NCBI GenBank assembly: GCA_011525845.1
Contig: WYBP01000011.1
Coordinates: 186,001-250,000 of the forward strand
Length of the DNA: 64,000 nucleotides
Origin: Gemmatimonadaceae bacterium
GTDB taxonomy: Bacteria > Gemmatimonadota > Gemmatimonadetes > Gemmatimonadales > Gemmatimonadaceae
Direction: 5' to 3'
The notes under the pieces: generated by a model
Databases searched by the model: none
Seen by the model: only the letters and a program-made list of their open reading frames with translations
Told to the model about the DNA's origin: nothing
Position numbers and translations under genes: made by a program
Shown: positions 30,338 to 39,773 of the stretch, one piece after another
Layout: the number at the start of each line of letters is the position of its first letter
Position numbering within the stretch: the stretch's first letter is position 1

Positions 30338-33292
30338 TTAGAAAACGATGCTCACGCTGAACCAGAAGCTCCGGCTCGGCGGGAAGGGGGCGACGTCGAT
30401 GTTCCGGGCGATGTTCTGGTTGCCGAAGTTGCTCACCTCGGGATCGAGCCCCGTGTAGTCGGTGAAGGTCAGCAGGTTGCGCCCGCTCAGCGAGACGGTG
30501 GCCCCGCTCGCGCTGCCCCAGAGCCGCTCCTGGATGCGGGCCGGGACGTCGTACGAGAGCGTGACCTCGCGCAGCTTCACGAACGAGCCGTCCTCCACGT
30601 ACACGCTCGTCTTGTGCGGGAAGATCGCCAGCCGGTGGTCCCCCTTGGTGGTGCGGGTGGTGCCGACCGTGATCGAGTCCGCGTAGTCGGCCGTGTTCTG
30701 GCCGAGGTCGTAGAGGAACTTCGTGAGGTTGATGATGTCGCCGCCGTGCTGCCAGTCGACGAGCCCGGTCAGGCGGAAGCGCTTCCACGAGACCTCGCTC
30801 GCGAACGACATCGTGTAGTCGGGGTTCGCGTCCCCGATCTGGCGCACGACCACCGCGGTGTCGCCGGGGATCGAGTCGTTACCGACGATCTGCGTGGACG
30901 ACTTCCCGACCGCGATCTCGAACGCGCCGAGCGAGGTGCCGAACCCGCCGGTGCGGAAGGTCGGCACGTCGAGCGCGGTGATGGTGCTCGTGTTCTTGAA
31001 GAACGTCGAGCGAAGCACCCACTGGAGGTCGGGACGGCTCACCGGCACCACCTGCGCGCCGATCTCGACGCCGGTGGTGCGCAGCTTGCCGCCGTTGAAG
31101 ATCTCGAACGCGAATCCGCTCGAGGGGGGCAGCGTGCGCTGCAGCAGCAGGTCCTTGACGTTCTTGCGGAAGTAGGTGACCTCCAGGCTCCCGCGCCGGT
31201 CGTACAGCGTCAGGTCGAAGCCGCCCTCCACCTCGCTCTGGCGCTCGGGCGCGAGGTCCACCGCGCCCACGGTCCCGTTCACCACGAGCCCCGGGAGCCC
31301 GGCGAGGTTCTGCGTCGCGATCAGTGGCGTGAACTTCTGCCCGTAGAGCGGCTGGTTCCCTGACTGACCGTACGCCAGCCGGAGCTTCACCTCCTCCACC
31401 GGGCCGAACCGCTGCTGGAGCCGGTACGAGCCGGCGATCTTCGGATAGTAGTAGTACTTGTCATTGTCGGAGTTCACGCTGCTGCGGTCGGCGTTCAGGC
31501 CGGCGACCAGGAGCAGCTTCTCGTCCATCAGGAGCACCTCCTCCTGCACGAAGAAGCTCACGTCCTCCACGCGCTGCCGCTGCTCCAGCACCTGGATGTT
31601 GGTGCCGGCGTTCACGATCTCGATGCCGCCGACCAGGTTGCGGGCGACCACACGCGAGATGTAGAGGTCGCGCACGGACAGCGCCGTGCCGAACGAGGTC
31701 GTGGCCGTGTAGCCGAGCGGCGTCCAGGTGTGGATGCCGCTCATGCCGGCATTCACGTTCAGGTTGTCGCTGTTGCTGAGCAGCGAGGTGCCGAGCTGGC
31801 CGTCATCGGCCTCGAACTGGAGGTCGGGCGGGAAGAGGAGGTCGTTCTTCTGGCTGAAGTAGTCCACGCCCCCGTTCCCGACGAACCGGAGGCGCTGGGT
31901 CGCGGACTCCCAGGCGTCCCAGGTCAGCCGCGCCGAGCCCAGGTAGCGCCAGACGGTCTCGTCGTTCTTCATCCGCGCCGCGGTCTGGAGCGGGTTGCTG
32001 GTCAGGAACGGGTGCGCCCGCCAGGTGCCGTCGGTGTTCTGGCGCAGGTCCACGAAGCTCGGCGTGAACGGGAACACCATATAGAAGGAGACGCCCGCGT
32101 TGTCGTTGTTCGTCAGGCCGCGGCTCGCCTCGGTGCGGATGATGTTGGAGCCGAGCTCGAGGTTCACCCGCTCGCCGAACCCCTGCTGCAGGTTCGCGCG
32201 CAGCGACTGGCGCTGGAACCCGGTGTTCTTGATGACGCCGCCATCGTCCTTCCAGGAGCCCGAGAGGAAGTACCGCGTCTGGTCGCTCCCGCCGCCGAGG
32301 TCGATCTGCGTCTCGGTCGAGAGCGGCGTGTTCCCGGCGAGCTCACGCTCATGGTCGTAGGTGGTCCCCGTGAAGAGGGTGGCCGCCGACGGGCCCCAGA
32401 CCGACACCGCCTCCGCCGATGAGCGGAAGCGCCGCGCGCCGAGGGTGTTGGAGAGCTGGTAGAAGCCGAAGCGCTGGGTGACGCGCGTCTCGCGCACCCC
32501 CGACCGGCCGCGCTTGGTGGTGATCAGGATGACGCCGTTGGACGCACGCGAGCCGTAGATCGCGGAGGCCGCCGCCCCCTTCAGGACCTCGATGGTCTCG
32601 ATGTCCGACGGGTTGATGTCGGCGATGCGGTTGACCTGCGCGTCCTGCGTCAGCGCCGGGTTGGAGCCGCCCGCCGCATTGGTGACGGCGTTCTGGTTGG
32701 AGGGAATGGCGACGTTGCTGAGCACCACGCCGTCGAGCACGTAGAGCGGCTCCGACTGCGCGTTGATCGAGGAGACACCCCGCATCCGTACCTGCACGCC
32801 CCCGCCCGGTGCGCCGCCGTTGGTCGAGATCACCGCGCCGGCCACCTTCCCCTGCAGCGCGTGCTCGACGCTCTGCGACGAAACGCGGCTCAGCTCATCC
32901 GCGCGCACGGTCGCGATCGCCGTCGGCAGGTTCCGTCGCTCGACCGTGGTGACCTGCCCGCTGATGACGACCTGGTCGATCTGGAGCGGATCGAGCGCGA
33001 GGGCCACACGGATCTCGCTCATTCCCGCCGGCACCGCGACCTGGCGGAACCGGTAGCCGAACCGGCGCACCGTGAGCGTCACGTCACCCTGCGGCACGTT
33101 CGCGAGCGAGAAGCGACCTTCGGCGTCCGTCGACGTGCCGACCGAGGTCCCGCGCACGAGCACGTTCACGTCACGCATCGGGGCGCCGTCGGCCGAGTCC
33201 ACGACGACCCCGCGCACGGTGCGGGTCTGGGCCGAGAGCGGGATCACCCAGACCACCAGGGCGATCGGGATCAACCAGCGCAGCATCCGCAT
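30338..33292 (-). CDS. SusC/RagA-type TonB-dependent outer-membrane transporter
   Basis: 984 residues from ATG 33292, preceded by GGAGGGAAGC, a strong ribosome-binding site. It has a signal peptide (MRMLRWLIPIALVVWVIPLSAQ) and a carboxypeptidase-regulatory-like domain (about 23-105, VRGVVVDSADGAPMRDVNV). The plug follows with the SusC signature GVSSINAQSEPLYVLDGV and IEVLKGAAASAIYGSRASNG, then a 22-strand barrel ending in aromatic SFWFSVSIVF. It imports large substrates with its SusD partner using TonB energy. No extra signalling domain is present. An inverted repeat lies in the leader. Confidence 0.95.
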   Translation of the reverse strand: MRMLRWLIPIALVVWVIPLSAQTRTVRGVVVDSADGAPMRDVNVLVRGTSVGTSTDAEGRFSLANVPQGDVTLTVRRFGYRFRQVAVPAGMSEIRVALALDPLQIDQVVISGQVTTVERRNLPTAIATVRADELSRVSSQSVEHALQGKVAGAVISTNGGAPGGGVQVRMRGVSSINAQSEPLYVLDGVVLSNVAIPSNQNAVTNAAGGSNPALTQDAQVNRIADINPSDIETIEVLKGAAASAIYGSRASNGVILITTKRGRSGVRETRVTQRFGFYQLSNTLGARRFRSSAEAVSVWGPSAATLFTGTTYDHERELAGNTPLSTETQIDLGGGSDQTRYFLSGSWKDDGGVIKNTGFQRQSLRANLQQGFGERVNLELGSNIIRTEASRGLTNNDNAGVSFYMVFPFTPSFVDLRQNTDGTWRAHPFLTSNPLQTAARMKNDETVWRYLGSARLTWDAWESATQRLRFVGNGGVDYFSQKNDLLFPPDLQFEADDGQLGTSLLSNSDNLNVNAGMSGIHTWTPLGYTATTSFGTALSVRDLYISRVVARNLVGGIEIVNAGTNIQVLEQRQRVEDVSFFVQEEVLLMDEKLLLVAGLNADRSSVNSDNDKYYYYPKIAGSYRLQQRFGPVEEVKLRLAYGQSGNQPLYGQKFTPLIATQNLAGLPGLVVNGTVGAVDLAPERQSEVEGGFDLTLYDRRGSLEVTYFRKNVKDLLLQRTLPPSSGFAFEIFNGGKLRTTGVEIGAQVVPVSRPDLQWVLRSTFFKNTSTITALDVPTFRTGGFGTSLGAFEIAVGKSSTQIVGNDSIPGDTAVVVRQIGDANPDYTMSFASEVSWKRFRLTGLVDWQHGGDIINLTKFLYDLGQNTADYADSITVGTTRTTKGDHRLAIFPHKTSVYVEDGSFVKLREVTLSYDVPARIQERLWGSASGATVSLSGRNLLTFTDYTGLDPEVSNFGNQNIARNIDVAPFPPSRSFWFSVSIVF

Positions 33293-33309
33293 GCTTCCCT
33301 CCGGGACAA

Positions 33310-33328
33310 GAGTGTGCCTGCCACACTC
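33310..33328. promoter_or_regulatory. Inverted repeat in the susC leader
   Basis: GAGTGTG-CCTGC-CACACTC is a perfect 7-bp inverted repeat, 17 nt upstream of the susC start codon and just before its ribosome-binding site. It may be an operator or an RNA hairpin modulating translation of the SusCD operon. Confidence 0.5.
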
Positions 33329-33488
33329 GAGGCCGGGGGCCTGTCGAGACACGTCGGTCTCGGGTGTTCGATCGCGCGCTCCACGATAGGAGCGGTACCG
33401 GCCGGTGTCCACGGCCAGGTCGCGCCACGTACGGCCCGCTGCCTCGGGTGTGGCGAGCGAGCCACACGGGGCGACCTTGCCCGGCCAT

Positions 33489-33515
33489 ACCCTCCGTCAG
33501 GAGGGTGACGTCACC
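33489..33515. terminator. Overlapping hairpin and palindrome after the glycosidase gene
   Basis: ACCCTCC-GTCA-GGAGGGT (33489-33506) is a perfect 7-bp hairpin, and GGTGACGTCACC (33504-33515) is a perfect palindrome overlapping it. They lie 28-54 nt beyond the stop of the phosphodiester glycosidase gene, in the 250-nt gap before susC. A terminator, or part of the susC control region, is possible. Nothing else supported is seen in this gap beyond the leader repeat. Confidence 0.5.
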
Positions 33516-33542
33516 ATCGCGCACTGTCGCACGGCGGACCGC

Positions 33543-34517
33543 TTAGCGTCCGCGGGGGCTCTCGCACGAGCGCACGACCGCCAGTGCATTCCCCACCGCG
33601 CGCTCCCCAGTGGGGTCCGACGGTCGGTTCGCCACGCGCAGCGCGCGGGCCGAGTCGGGGTCCGCGAACACCAGCGCGGTGGATCCGCCCCCGTCGAGGT
33701 TGAGCGCCTCGCGGGCGCCGAGCGCACGCATCAACGTCGCCAGCTCGCGCAGCGTCATCCCGTCGCTGTACGGCTTCTGCCGGCCGTCCACGACCACGAG
33801 CAGAAGGCGCTTGCCGTCGTCCGCGAAGCCAACGGCCGTGCGCGGGTGCCGCCCAGTGGCGAATCCCGGCCCGCCCTCGGTGTCCACGGCGTCGCCCACG
33901 ACGCTGTCGCGCACGAGGACCGGACGGCCGCCCACCGCCTCCATTGGATGGAGGGGCGCGAGCGACACGTGGGCGAGCGCCGTGTCGTCCACCGCGAAGG
34001 CGCCGCCCCCGCGCACCGAGAGCGTGAGGATGTGCGGCCGGCCGGCCGAGTCGATCGCGAAGACGGGGCGCGCGATGGGCGGCGTCACGACGCGCCCGGC
34101 CGAGACGTGCGCCCCTGTCGGCACACCGGCGGGGGTGAAGAGGAAGAAGTCCGCGTTCACGCCGCCGACGACCTCGTGACCCGATGCGAGTTGCCGCAGG
34201 AGCGCCGAAGTCGTGGTGCGGCCCACCGCGCTCACGCCCCCCTTCAGCGCGACCACACGGTGGCACTGGTCGAGCCGGACGTCGAGCACGTGGATCGCCC
34301 ACGGGCCGGTCGAGGAGTAGACGAAGAGACGCCGCGCACCGGGCCCGAGCTCCTGTCCCCGCACGGTGTCCGCCGCGAACGGGAAGAGGGTCGGCGCGGG
34401 CGGTTCACCCGACGCGCGTGAAGCGCCGCCGCACGCGGCGGCGGTCGCGAACGCGACCGCGAACGCGGACGCCGTCGCGATCGCGTTCGTGACAGTGCGT
34501 GCGCGGTACGCGCTCAG
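33543..34517 (-). CDS. Phosphodiester glycosidase (NAGPA) domain lipoprotein, CTG start proposed
   Basis: About 324 residues. A lipoprotein signal (SAYRARTVTNAIATASAF... ending TAAAC) shows where the protein must begin, yet no ATG, GTG or TTG exists in frame close upstream of it. A CTG at 34517 overlaps the M14 stop as CTGA and gives M-SAYRAR, so a CTG start with translational coupling is proposed. The NAGPA domain is clear: GGVNADFFLFTPAGVPTG, RHPRTAVGFADDGKRLLLVV and EALNLDGGGSTALVF. This family removes phosphodiester-linked sugars, as in uncovering enzyme or cell-wall/exopolysaccharide remodelling. The upstream in-frame extension lies inside the M14 gene and is arginine-rich low-quality sequence, so it was rejected. 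Confidence 0.82.
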   Translation of the reverse strand: MSAYRARTVTNAIATASAFAVAFATAAACGGASRASGEPPAPTLFPFAADTVRGQELGPGARRLFVYSSTGPWAIHVLDVRLDQCHRVVALKGGVSAVGRTTTSALLRQLASGHEVVGGVNADFFLFTPAGVPTGAHVSAGRVVTPPIARPVFAIDSAGRPHILTLSVRGGGAFAVDDTALAHVSLAPLHPMEAVGGRPVLVRDSVVGDAVDTEGGPGFATGRHPRTAVGFADDGKRLLLVVVDGRQKPYSDGMTLRELATLMRALGAREALNLDGGGSTALVFADPDSARALRVANRPSDPTGERAVGNALAVVRSCESPRGR

Positions 34518-36289
34518 GGGAGCCAGTACCGCGTGCGGTTCGCCTCGCCGAAGCGCGTCACCTCGAGCAGCGACATCGGCTGCGGCTCCACGAGCCGCAT
34601 CATCGGCACGCGCTGCTTGCGCGCCATCATCGCGGCGGCCTGCGCCTCGACCTGCGTGCGCTGCTGCGGCGTGAGCGAGCTGATGTCGGTGTCGCCGAGC
34701 ATCCCGCGGATCGCCTCCTCCACCGTCGCCGGGCGCACCTGGAGGACGTTGTCGAGCCATCCCCAGGTGATGACGTTGTCGTCCGTCTCCGGCTCCAGCA
34801 GGTAGGAGATCAGGTTGCCGCGGCTCTGCGCGGTGCTCACGAAGTACCACCCCACCGGCACCGCGACGCGCTCCACCTTCTTCTCCACTCCGGTCACCGA
34901 CTTCAGGTAGTGCCCCTGGAAGTACTCGTTCCGCTGGATGCCGGTGGCGTCGTACACCTCGAGCGAGAGCGTGTCGGGGGCGGTGAAGCGGTGCACCTGG
35001 ATGCCGTGGTCCATGAGGAGCGGGACGATCTTCGCGATCGAGGCGGGGAGCACGTAGCCGCGCGCGCGCGGCACGGTGCGCGTGACGTCGTACTTGAGCC
35101 AGACCGGCACGGTCTGCAGCGCGAAGGTCTGCGCGGCGCCCTGTCCCCCCTGCCCGCCCTGCCCGCCGCCGGGGCCCCCGCCGCCCTGCGACATCCAGAC
35201 GGGCTCACTGCCGCGCGAGACGAGCGTGTAGTCCACCACCACGGCATCGGCGGGCGTCGGGTTGGCGCCGGCGCGGATCGCGCGCATGCGCGAGGCGCTC
35301 GTGAGCGCGCGGATCTCGCTCCGCTTCTCGCGCGCGTGACCGAGCACCGCGCGCATCCCGATCACCTGCCCGCGCACCTGGTGCCGGTAGCGCTCCGGCT
35401 GCGGGATCGCCTCCACGGCGCCGTTCCGCACGCGGTGGCTGCTCGACGGCGTCTCGAAGAGGATCCCGATCGAGTTGGTGAGCCCGGTGTAGACGTGGTG
35501 CTTGCGCGGCTCCACGGAGGTGGAGCCCCACCCGCGCACGCCGTCGCGCGTCTGCGCACCCGAGTAGTCGAACCCGTCGTACCCTTCGGCCCGCAGCGCC
35601 GTGCGCATCCGTGGGAAGATCTTCTCGTACGGATAGGCGCGGAGCTGCGCATCGGCCGCGGGGTTGAGCGTCGCCTGCCAGGTGAGGGTGTAGGGCGCCG
35701 AGCCGCCGTGGTGCGTGTCGATGTGGATGTCGGGCGTCCAGACGTTCATCACCTGCGTCACCAGCGCGTAGATCTCCTGCGACTCGAGCTTGAGGTAGTC
35801 GCGGTTCATGTCGAACCCTTCCTCGTTCGTGCGCCGCCGCACCTCCCCGCCGTCCGGGTTGATGAGCGGGATGAAGAGCACGATCGCGCTGTCGAGCACG
35901 GGGCGCAGGTCGCCGAAGACGAGGTCGCGCGCGACGAGCTGCGACGCCTCCTTCCCCGCCGTCTCGTTCCCGTGCACCGCGTTCGCGATCAGCACGATGG
36001 TCTTGCCGCTCCGGAGCGCGTCCTGCGGCGTCGCGATCGGGTCCTTCGAGATCGTCACGAGCGTGAACTCGCGGCCGAGGAGGGTCTGGGTGAGCGGACG
36101 GATGCTCACGAGGTCGCTCATCCGGTCGAGCTCGTACCAGAACTTCATGAGCGGCTCGAAGGGCGTCGGGCCGGACTGGAAGTCCTTCTCCTCCTGCCAG
36201 GTGCGCGGGAGTTGCTGGGCGTCGGCCGCCGCGGGAGCGATGGCGACGGCGAGGAGGACGAGTGCCGCGAGGAGCGAGCGCGTGCGCAT
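34514..36289 (-). CDS. Exported M14-family zinc carboxypeptidase
   Basis: 591 residues from ATG 36289, which starts a signal peptide (MRTRSLLAALVLLAVAIAPAAADAQ). The M14 zinc site is H106-x-x-E109 in HGNETAG with the later His in HIDTHHGGS (193/194); MNRDYLKLE follows family pattern, and the candidate catalytic Glu is in ILFETPSSSH. The C-terminal half adds a family-specific beta-rich domain with a Gly-rich patch (GGGGPGGGQGGQGGQG). It cleaves C-terminal amino acids from peptides outside the cytoplasm. Its stop overlaps the next gene by 4 nt (CTGA). Confidence 0.92.
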   Translation of the reverse strand: MRTRSLLAALVLLAVAIAPAAADAQQLPRTWQEEKDFQSGPTPFEPLMKFWYELDRMSDLVSIRPLTQTLLGREFTLVTISKDPIATPQDALRSGKTIVLIANAVHGNETAGKEASQLVARDLVFGDLRPVLDSAIVLFIPLINPDGGEVRRRTNEEGFDMNRDYLKLESQEIYALVTQVMNVWTPDIHIDTHHGGSAPYTLTWQATLNPAADAQLRAYPYEKIFPRMRTALRAEGYDGFDYSGAQTRDGVRGWGSTSVEPRKHHVYTGLTNSIGILFETPSSSHRVRNGAVEAIPQPERYRHQVRGQVIGMRAVLGHAREKRSEIRALTSASRMRAIRAGANPTPADAVVVDYTLVSRGSEPVWMSQGGGGPGGGQGGQGGQGAAQTFALQTVPVWLKYDVTRTVPRARGYVLPASIAKIVPLLMDHGIQVHRFTAPDTLSLEVYDATGIQRNEYFQGHYLKSVTGVEKKVERVAVPVGWYFVSTAQSRGNLISYLLEPETDDNVITWGWLDNVLQVRPATVEEAIRGMLGDTDISSLTPQQRTQVEAQAAAMMARKQRVPMMRLVEPQPMSLLEVTRFGEANRTRYWLP

Positions 36290-36342
36290 GCGGATTCCGG
36301 GGTCGAGGAGTGAGGACGGGAGCGGGTGTCCGGGATGCACCA

Positions 36343-39300
36343 TCAACGCGCCGACGTGCCCGCCCGCTGAAGCACCGCCGTGAAGCGGGGCCGTCCGTCG
36401 CGTTCAAGATGGTAGGTGAGCCGCTGCCCGTCATCGCTCAGCGTGATGGTCCAGACGTTCGTCGTGGCCGCGGGGATTAGCCGGGCGGTGTGCGCGTCCG
36501 CGGGGAAGGACTGCGAGCGCGCCGTGCCGCCCGCGCGCGCCATCCCGCCGTAGAGGTTCACCGGGTCGGGGGACCCGTCCTTGAGGCGATGGTCGTGCTG
36601 GAGATGCAGGGTGCCGGCGCCGCGCGTGAACACCCAGGTGCGCGAACGGTCCGCGCCCACGATGAATGGCACCCGCACCTCACGCTCGGAGCAGCTCGCG
36701 AACTCGGCCACGAGCAGCTGGCCGTGGAAGGCGTCGGTCGTGTCGTCCGGAAAGGTCTTCGCGCCCTCGAAGCGCGCGCCGCAGCTGGAGCGCAGCAGGG
36801 CGAAGAACTGCCCGCCGGCGTCGGCCGCGCCCGGCGCGGGCGCCGCGGCGGAGAGCTCCGCCAGCATTCCCCGCAGGAACTCCTCCTGCTGTCGCTGCAA
36901 CTCGGTGAGCGGTCCCACCTCGTCACTCGCCGCGCCATAGAGCCGTGCCGCGCGAGAGGCGAGCTCGGTGGTCTCCGGCGTGCGGCGGCGCGTGGCGAGC
37001 GCGCGCGTCTCGTTCCGCAGCGCCGCCAGCCGCCGCAGGGTCTCGGTCCACGCGCGGCGCACCTCGGGGCTCACCTGGATCCGCGGGTCCTCACGCACCT
37101 CGAGGCTCCCCGTCGCGGTCGCCGCGCCCGCCGCGAGGCGCACCTCGTAGCGACCGAGGTGCACGTGCGGTCCGTTCTGCGCATAGCGCAGGTCCCAGAC
37201 CGCGCGGTTGAGCCCGGCCCGACCCGCCACGCGCATGCGCGCGACCTCCGCGCCGCCCGTCTCATGGAAGGTCAGGGTCACGCTGTCGGCCGCGCGGAGC
37301 CAGAAGTCGATCAACCCACCGGCCGGCGGGTTCGGCGCGGCGTAGAACACATCTCCCACATGCGGGAGCTGGTCGTTCCGCCGCACCTGCTCGGCCGGTC
37401 GCATGGTGAAGAGGTGCGCGGCCTTCGCCGCGACCGCGGGCGTCAGCTCCCGCAGCGCGTTCACCTGGTCGTAGATGTAGATGCCGCGCGAGTGCGTGCC
37501 GAGCACGAGGTCGTGCTCGCGCGGGTGGACGAAGAGGTCGTTGAGCGCCATGAGCGGCATCCCGCCGCGCAGCTCCGCCCAGGTGCGGCCGCGGTCGTTG
37601 CTCCAGAAGAGCCCGAGCTCGGTGCCGAGGAAGAGCACGTCCGGGTTCACGAGATCCTCGCGGAGCGTCCGCGCCACGCGCGCTGCCGGCAGCCCACCGT
37701 CGATGCGCGTGAAGGTCCGACCGTCGTCGTCCGTGCGGTAGACGTAGTTGGCGAAGTCGCCGTTCCGGTAGTTGTTCGCGACCACGTACGCCCGCGCGCC
37801 GGAGTGGCGCGACGTCTCGATGCCATTGATCCACGAGCCGCGCGGGAGTCCCGGGAGCCGCGAGGCGAGCTCGGTCCAGGTCGCGCCGTCGTCCCCGCTC
37901 CGCTGCACGTTCCCGTCGTCCGTCCCCACCCAGAGCACGCCGCGCCGCATCGGCGACTCGGCGATCGCGCTCACCGAGGGCCAGTAGGGCACGCCGTCGT
38001 CGAGCGAGCGCGTGGACTGCGTCGGCATCTCTCCCATGATCGGGAGGGTGCGGCGGTCGATGCCGGTGGTGCGGTCGCCGAGCGCGGTCCAGGTGTCGCC
38101 GCGGTCGGTGCTCTTCCAGAGGATGTTGGTGCCGGTGTAGAGCGTGCGCGCGTCGTGGTGCGAGATGAGGATCGGCGCGTCCCAGTTGGCGGGCGCCATC
38201 GCGTTGCCCAGCGGCTGCGGTGCGGCACCCGGGTTCCCCCAGAGGGACCAGTTGCGGCGCGCGCTGATCGCACCGGTGGGGTCGCCGGGGCGGATCGGGC
38301 GCTCCTCTCCCGTCTCGAGATCGCGCCGCGAGAGGCCGAGGAACTGCGAGGCGGTGTAGAGCGTGCGGTTGTCGGTGGTGTCGACCACGTTGAAGAAGCC
38401 GTCCCCGCCGCCCCAGCGCACCCAGTCGGTGTTGATGATCCCTTCGCTGCGGTAGGTGGCCGACGGGCCGCTCCAGGAGCCGTTGTCCTGCAGGCCGCCG
38501 TAGACGCGGTAGGGCTTCCGCATGTCGAAGCTCACGCGGTACCACTGGCTCACCGGCAGGTCCGCGATGAAGAGCCAGGTGGTGGCGCGGTCGTAGCTGA
38601 TGCCGATCCCGCCGTCGTCCGCCTTGATGTGGTGCAGCGGGTTCGCCGGGTTGATCCAGAGCATCCGGTCGTCGCCGTGGAGCGACTGGTCCACCGACTT
38701 CGAGGTCTTGCCGCAGTCGGTGGAGACGGAGAAGAAGTTGATCATGTAGATCCGGCAGGGGTCCACCGGGTCCACGATCACCTGGCTCCCGTACATCGGA
38801 CGCGGGTTCCAGGTGCTCTGGTGCGTGAACGACTCGCCGCGATCATCGGAGCGATAGAGCCCCGCCTGCGGCTCCTCGTACGCCGTGGAGGCGGTGTAGC
38901 GGAGGCCCTGCTCCACGCTCACGTACACGATGCGCGGGTCCGCGCGGTGGATCCCGATGCCGATGCGGCCGTGGTCGCCGGACGGGAGTCCGCGCGTGAG
39001 CTTGCGCCAGGTGTCGCCGCCGTCGGTCGACTTCCAGAGCGCGCTCCCCGGCCCGCCGCCGTTGAACCCGAACGGCGTGCGCCGCCGCTGGTAGCTGGCG
39101 GCGTACATGATCCGCGGGTCGGTGGGATCCATCGCGACGTCCACGACGCCCGTATTCGCGTCCACGTGCAGCACGCGCTGCCAGGTCGCGCCCCCGTCGC
39201 GCGTTCTATAGAGACCGCGCTCCTCGTTGGCCGCCCAGAGCTCGCCCATCGCCGCGACGTACGCGACCTGCGTGTCCTCCGGGTGCAGCACGATCCGCCC

Positions 39301-39750
39301 CACGTGCGCCGAGCCGCGGAGTCCCACGTTGCGCCAGGTGGTGCCGCCGTCGCGCGAGAGGTACACACCGTCGCCCCACGAGGAGCTCTGGCGGCTCGCG
39401 CGCTCGCCGGTGCCCACCCAGACGATCGACGTGTCGCGCTGGTGGAGCGCGATGGCGCCGATCGAGTGCGTGCCCGCGTCGCCGAAGAGCGCGGTGAAGC
39501 TCGTGCCGTTGTTGGTGGTCTTGTAGAGGCCGCCCGTGCTCGAGGCGGCGTAGAAGACGTGCGGCTGCGCCTCGTAGACGGCGAGGTCCACGAAGCGGCC
39601 GCTGACCATGGCCGGGCCGAGGTGGCGCGGGCGCAGGCCGTCGGTGAGGGGGGTGGCGGGGGTCTGCGCGGCGAGCGGCAGGCCGAGGACGACGGCGAGT
39701 GCCGCGAGGGCGGCGCGCGCGGCTGGGGCGGAGCGAGTGGTGTTGGGCAT
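36343..39750 (-). CDS. Exported Asp-box (sortilin/sialidase-like) propeller protein
   Basis: 1135 residues from ATG 39750, which begins a signal peptide (MPNTTRSAPAARAALAALAVV... ending LAAQT). At least nine Asp-box motifs of the S-x-D-x-G-x-T-W type occur, such as SRDGGTTWRNV, STDGGDTWRKL and SNDRGRTWAEL, making one or two large beta-propellers of the VPS10/BNR type over about 35-760. A beta-sandwich and a helical segment follow, and a small C-terminal domain. No sialidase catalytic residues are recognised. These secreted proteins, often labelled glycosyl hydrolases, are abundant in Gemmatimonadota; the role is probably binding. It leads the block with the M14 and glycosidase genes. Confidence 0.87.
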   Translation of the reverse strand: MPNTTRSAPAARAALAALAVVLGLPLAAQTPATPLTDGLRPRHLGPAMVSGRFVDLAVYEAQPHVFYAASSTGGLYKTTNNGTSFTALFGDAGTHSIGAIALHQRDTSIVWVGTGERASRQSSSWGDGVYLSRDGGTTWRNVGLRGSAHVGRIVLHPEDTQVAYVAAMGELWAANEERGLYRTRDGGATWQRVLHVDANTGVVDVAMDPTDPRIMYAASYQRRRTPFGFNGGGPGSALWKSTDGGDTWRKLTRGLPSGDHGRIGIGIHRADPRIVYVSVEQGLRYTASTAYEEPQAGLYRSDDRGESFTHQSTWNPRPMYGSQVIVDPVDPCRIYMINFFSVSTDCGKTSKSVDQSLHGDDRMLWINPANPLHHIKADDGGIGISYDRATTWLFIADLPVSQWYRVSFDMRKPYRVYGGLQDNGSWSGPSATYRSEGIINTDWVRWGGGDGFFNVVDTTDNRTLYTASQFLGLSRRDLETGEERPIRPGDPTGAISARRNWSLWGNPGAAPQPLGNAMAPANWDAPILISHHDARTLYTGTNILWKSTDRGDTWTALGDRTTGIDRRTLPIMGEMPTQSTRSLDDGVPYWPSVSAIAESPMRRGVLWVGTDDGNVQRSGDDGATWTELASRLPGLPRGSWINGIETSRHSGARAYVVANNYRNGDFANYVYRTDDDGRTFTRIDGGLPAARVARTLREDLVNPDVLFLGTELGLFWSNDRGRTWAELRGGMPLMALNDLFVHPREHDLVLGTHSRGIYIYDQVNALRELTPAVAAKAAHLFTMRPAEQVRRNDQLPHVGDVFYAAPNPPAGGLIDFWLRAADSVTLTFHETGGAEVARMRVAGRAGLNRAVWDLRYAQNGPHVHLGRYEVRLAAGAATATGSLEVREDPRIQVSPEVRRAWTETLRRLAALRNETRALATRRRTPETTELASRAARLYGAASDEVGPLTELQRQQEEFLRGMLAELSAAAPAPGAADAGGQFFALLRSSCGARFEGAKTFPDDTTDAFHGQLLVAEFASCSEREVRVPFIVGADRSRTWVFTRGAGTLHLQHDHRLKDGSPDPVNLYGGMARAGGTARSQSFPADAHTARLIPAATTNVWTITLSDDGQRLTYHLERDGRPRFTAVLQRAGTSAR

Positions 39751-39773
39751 GCGCAAAGATGCGCCAACACCGC

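Noticed and set aside
33543-34850. Glycosidase protein starting at 34850
   Set aside because: The first 111 codons overlap the end of the M14 gene, are Arg/Ala-rich without similarity, and would bury the lipoprotein signal inside the protein.
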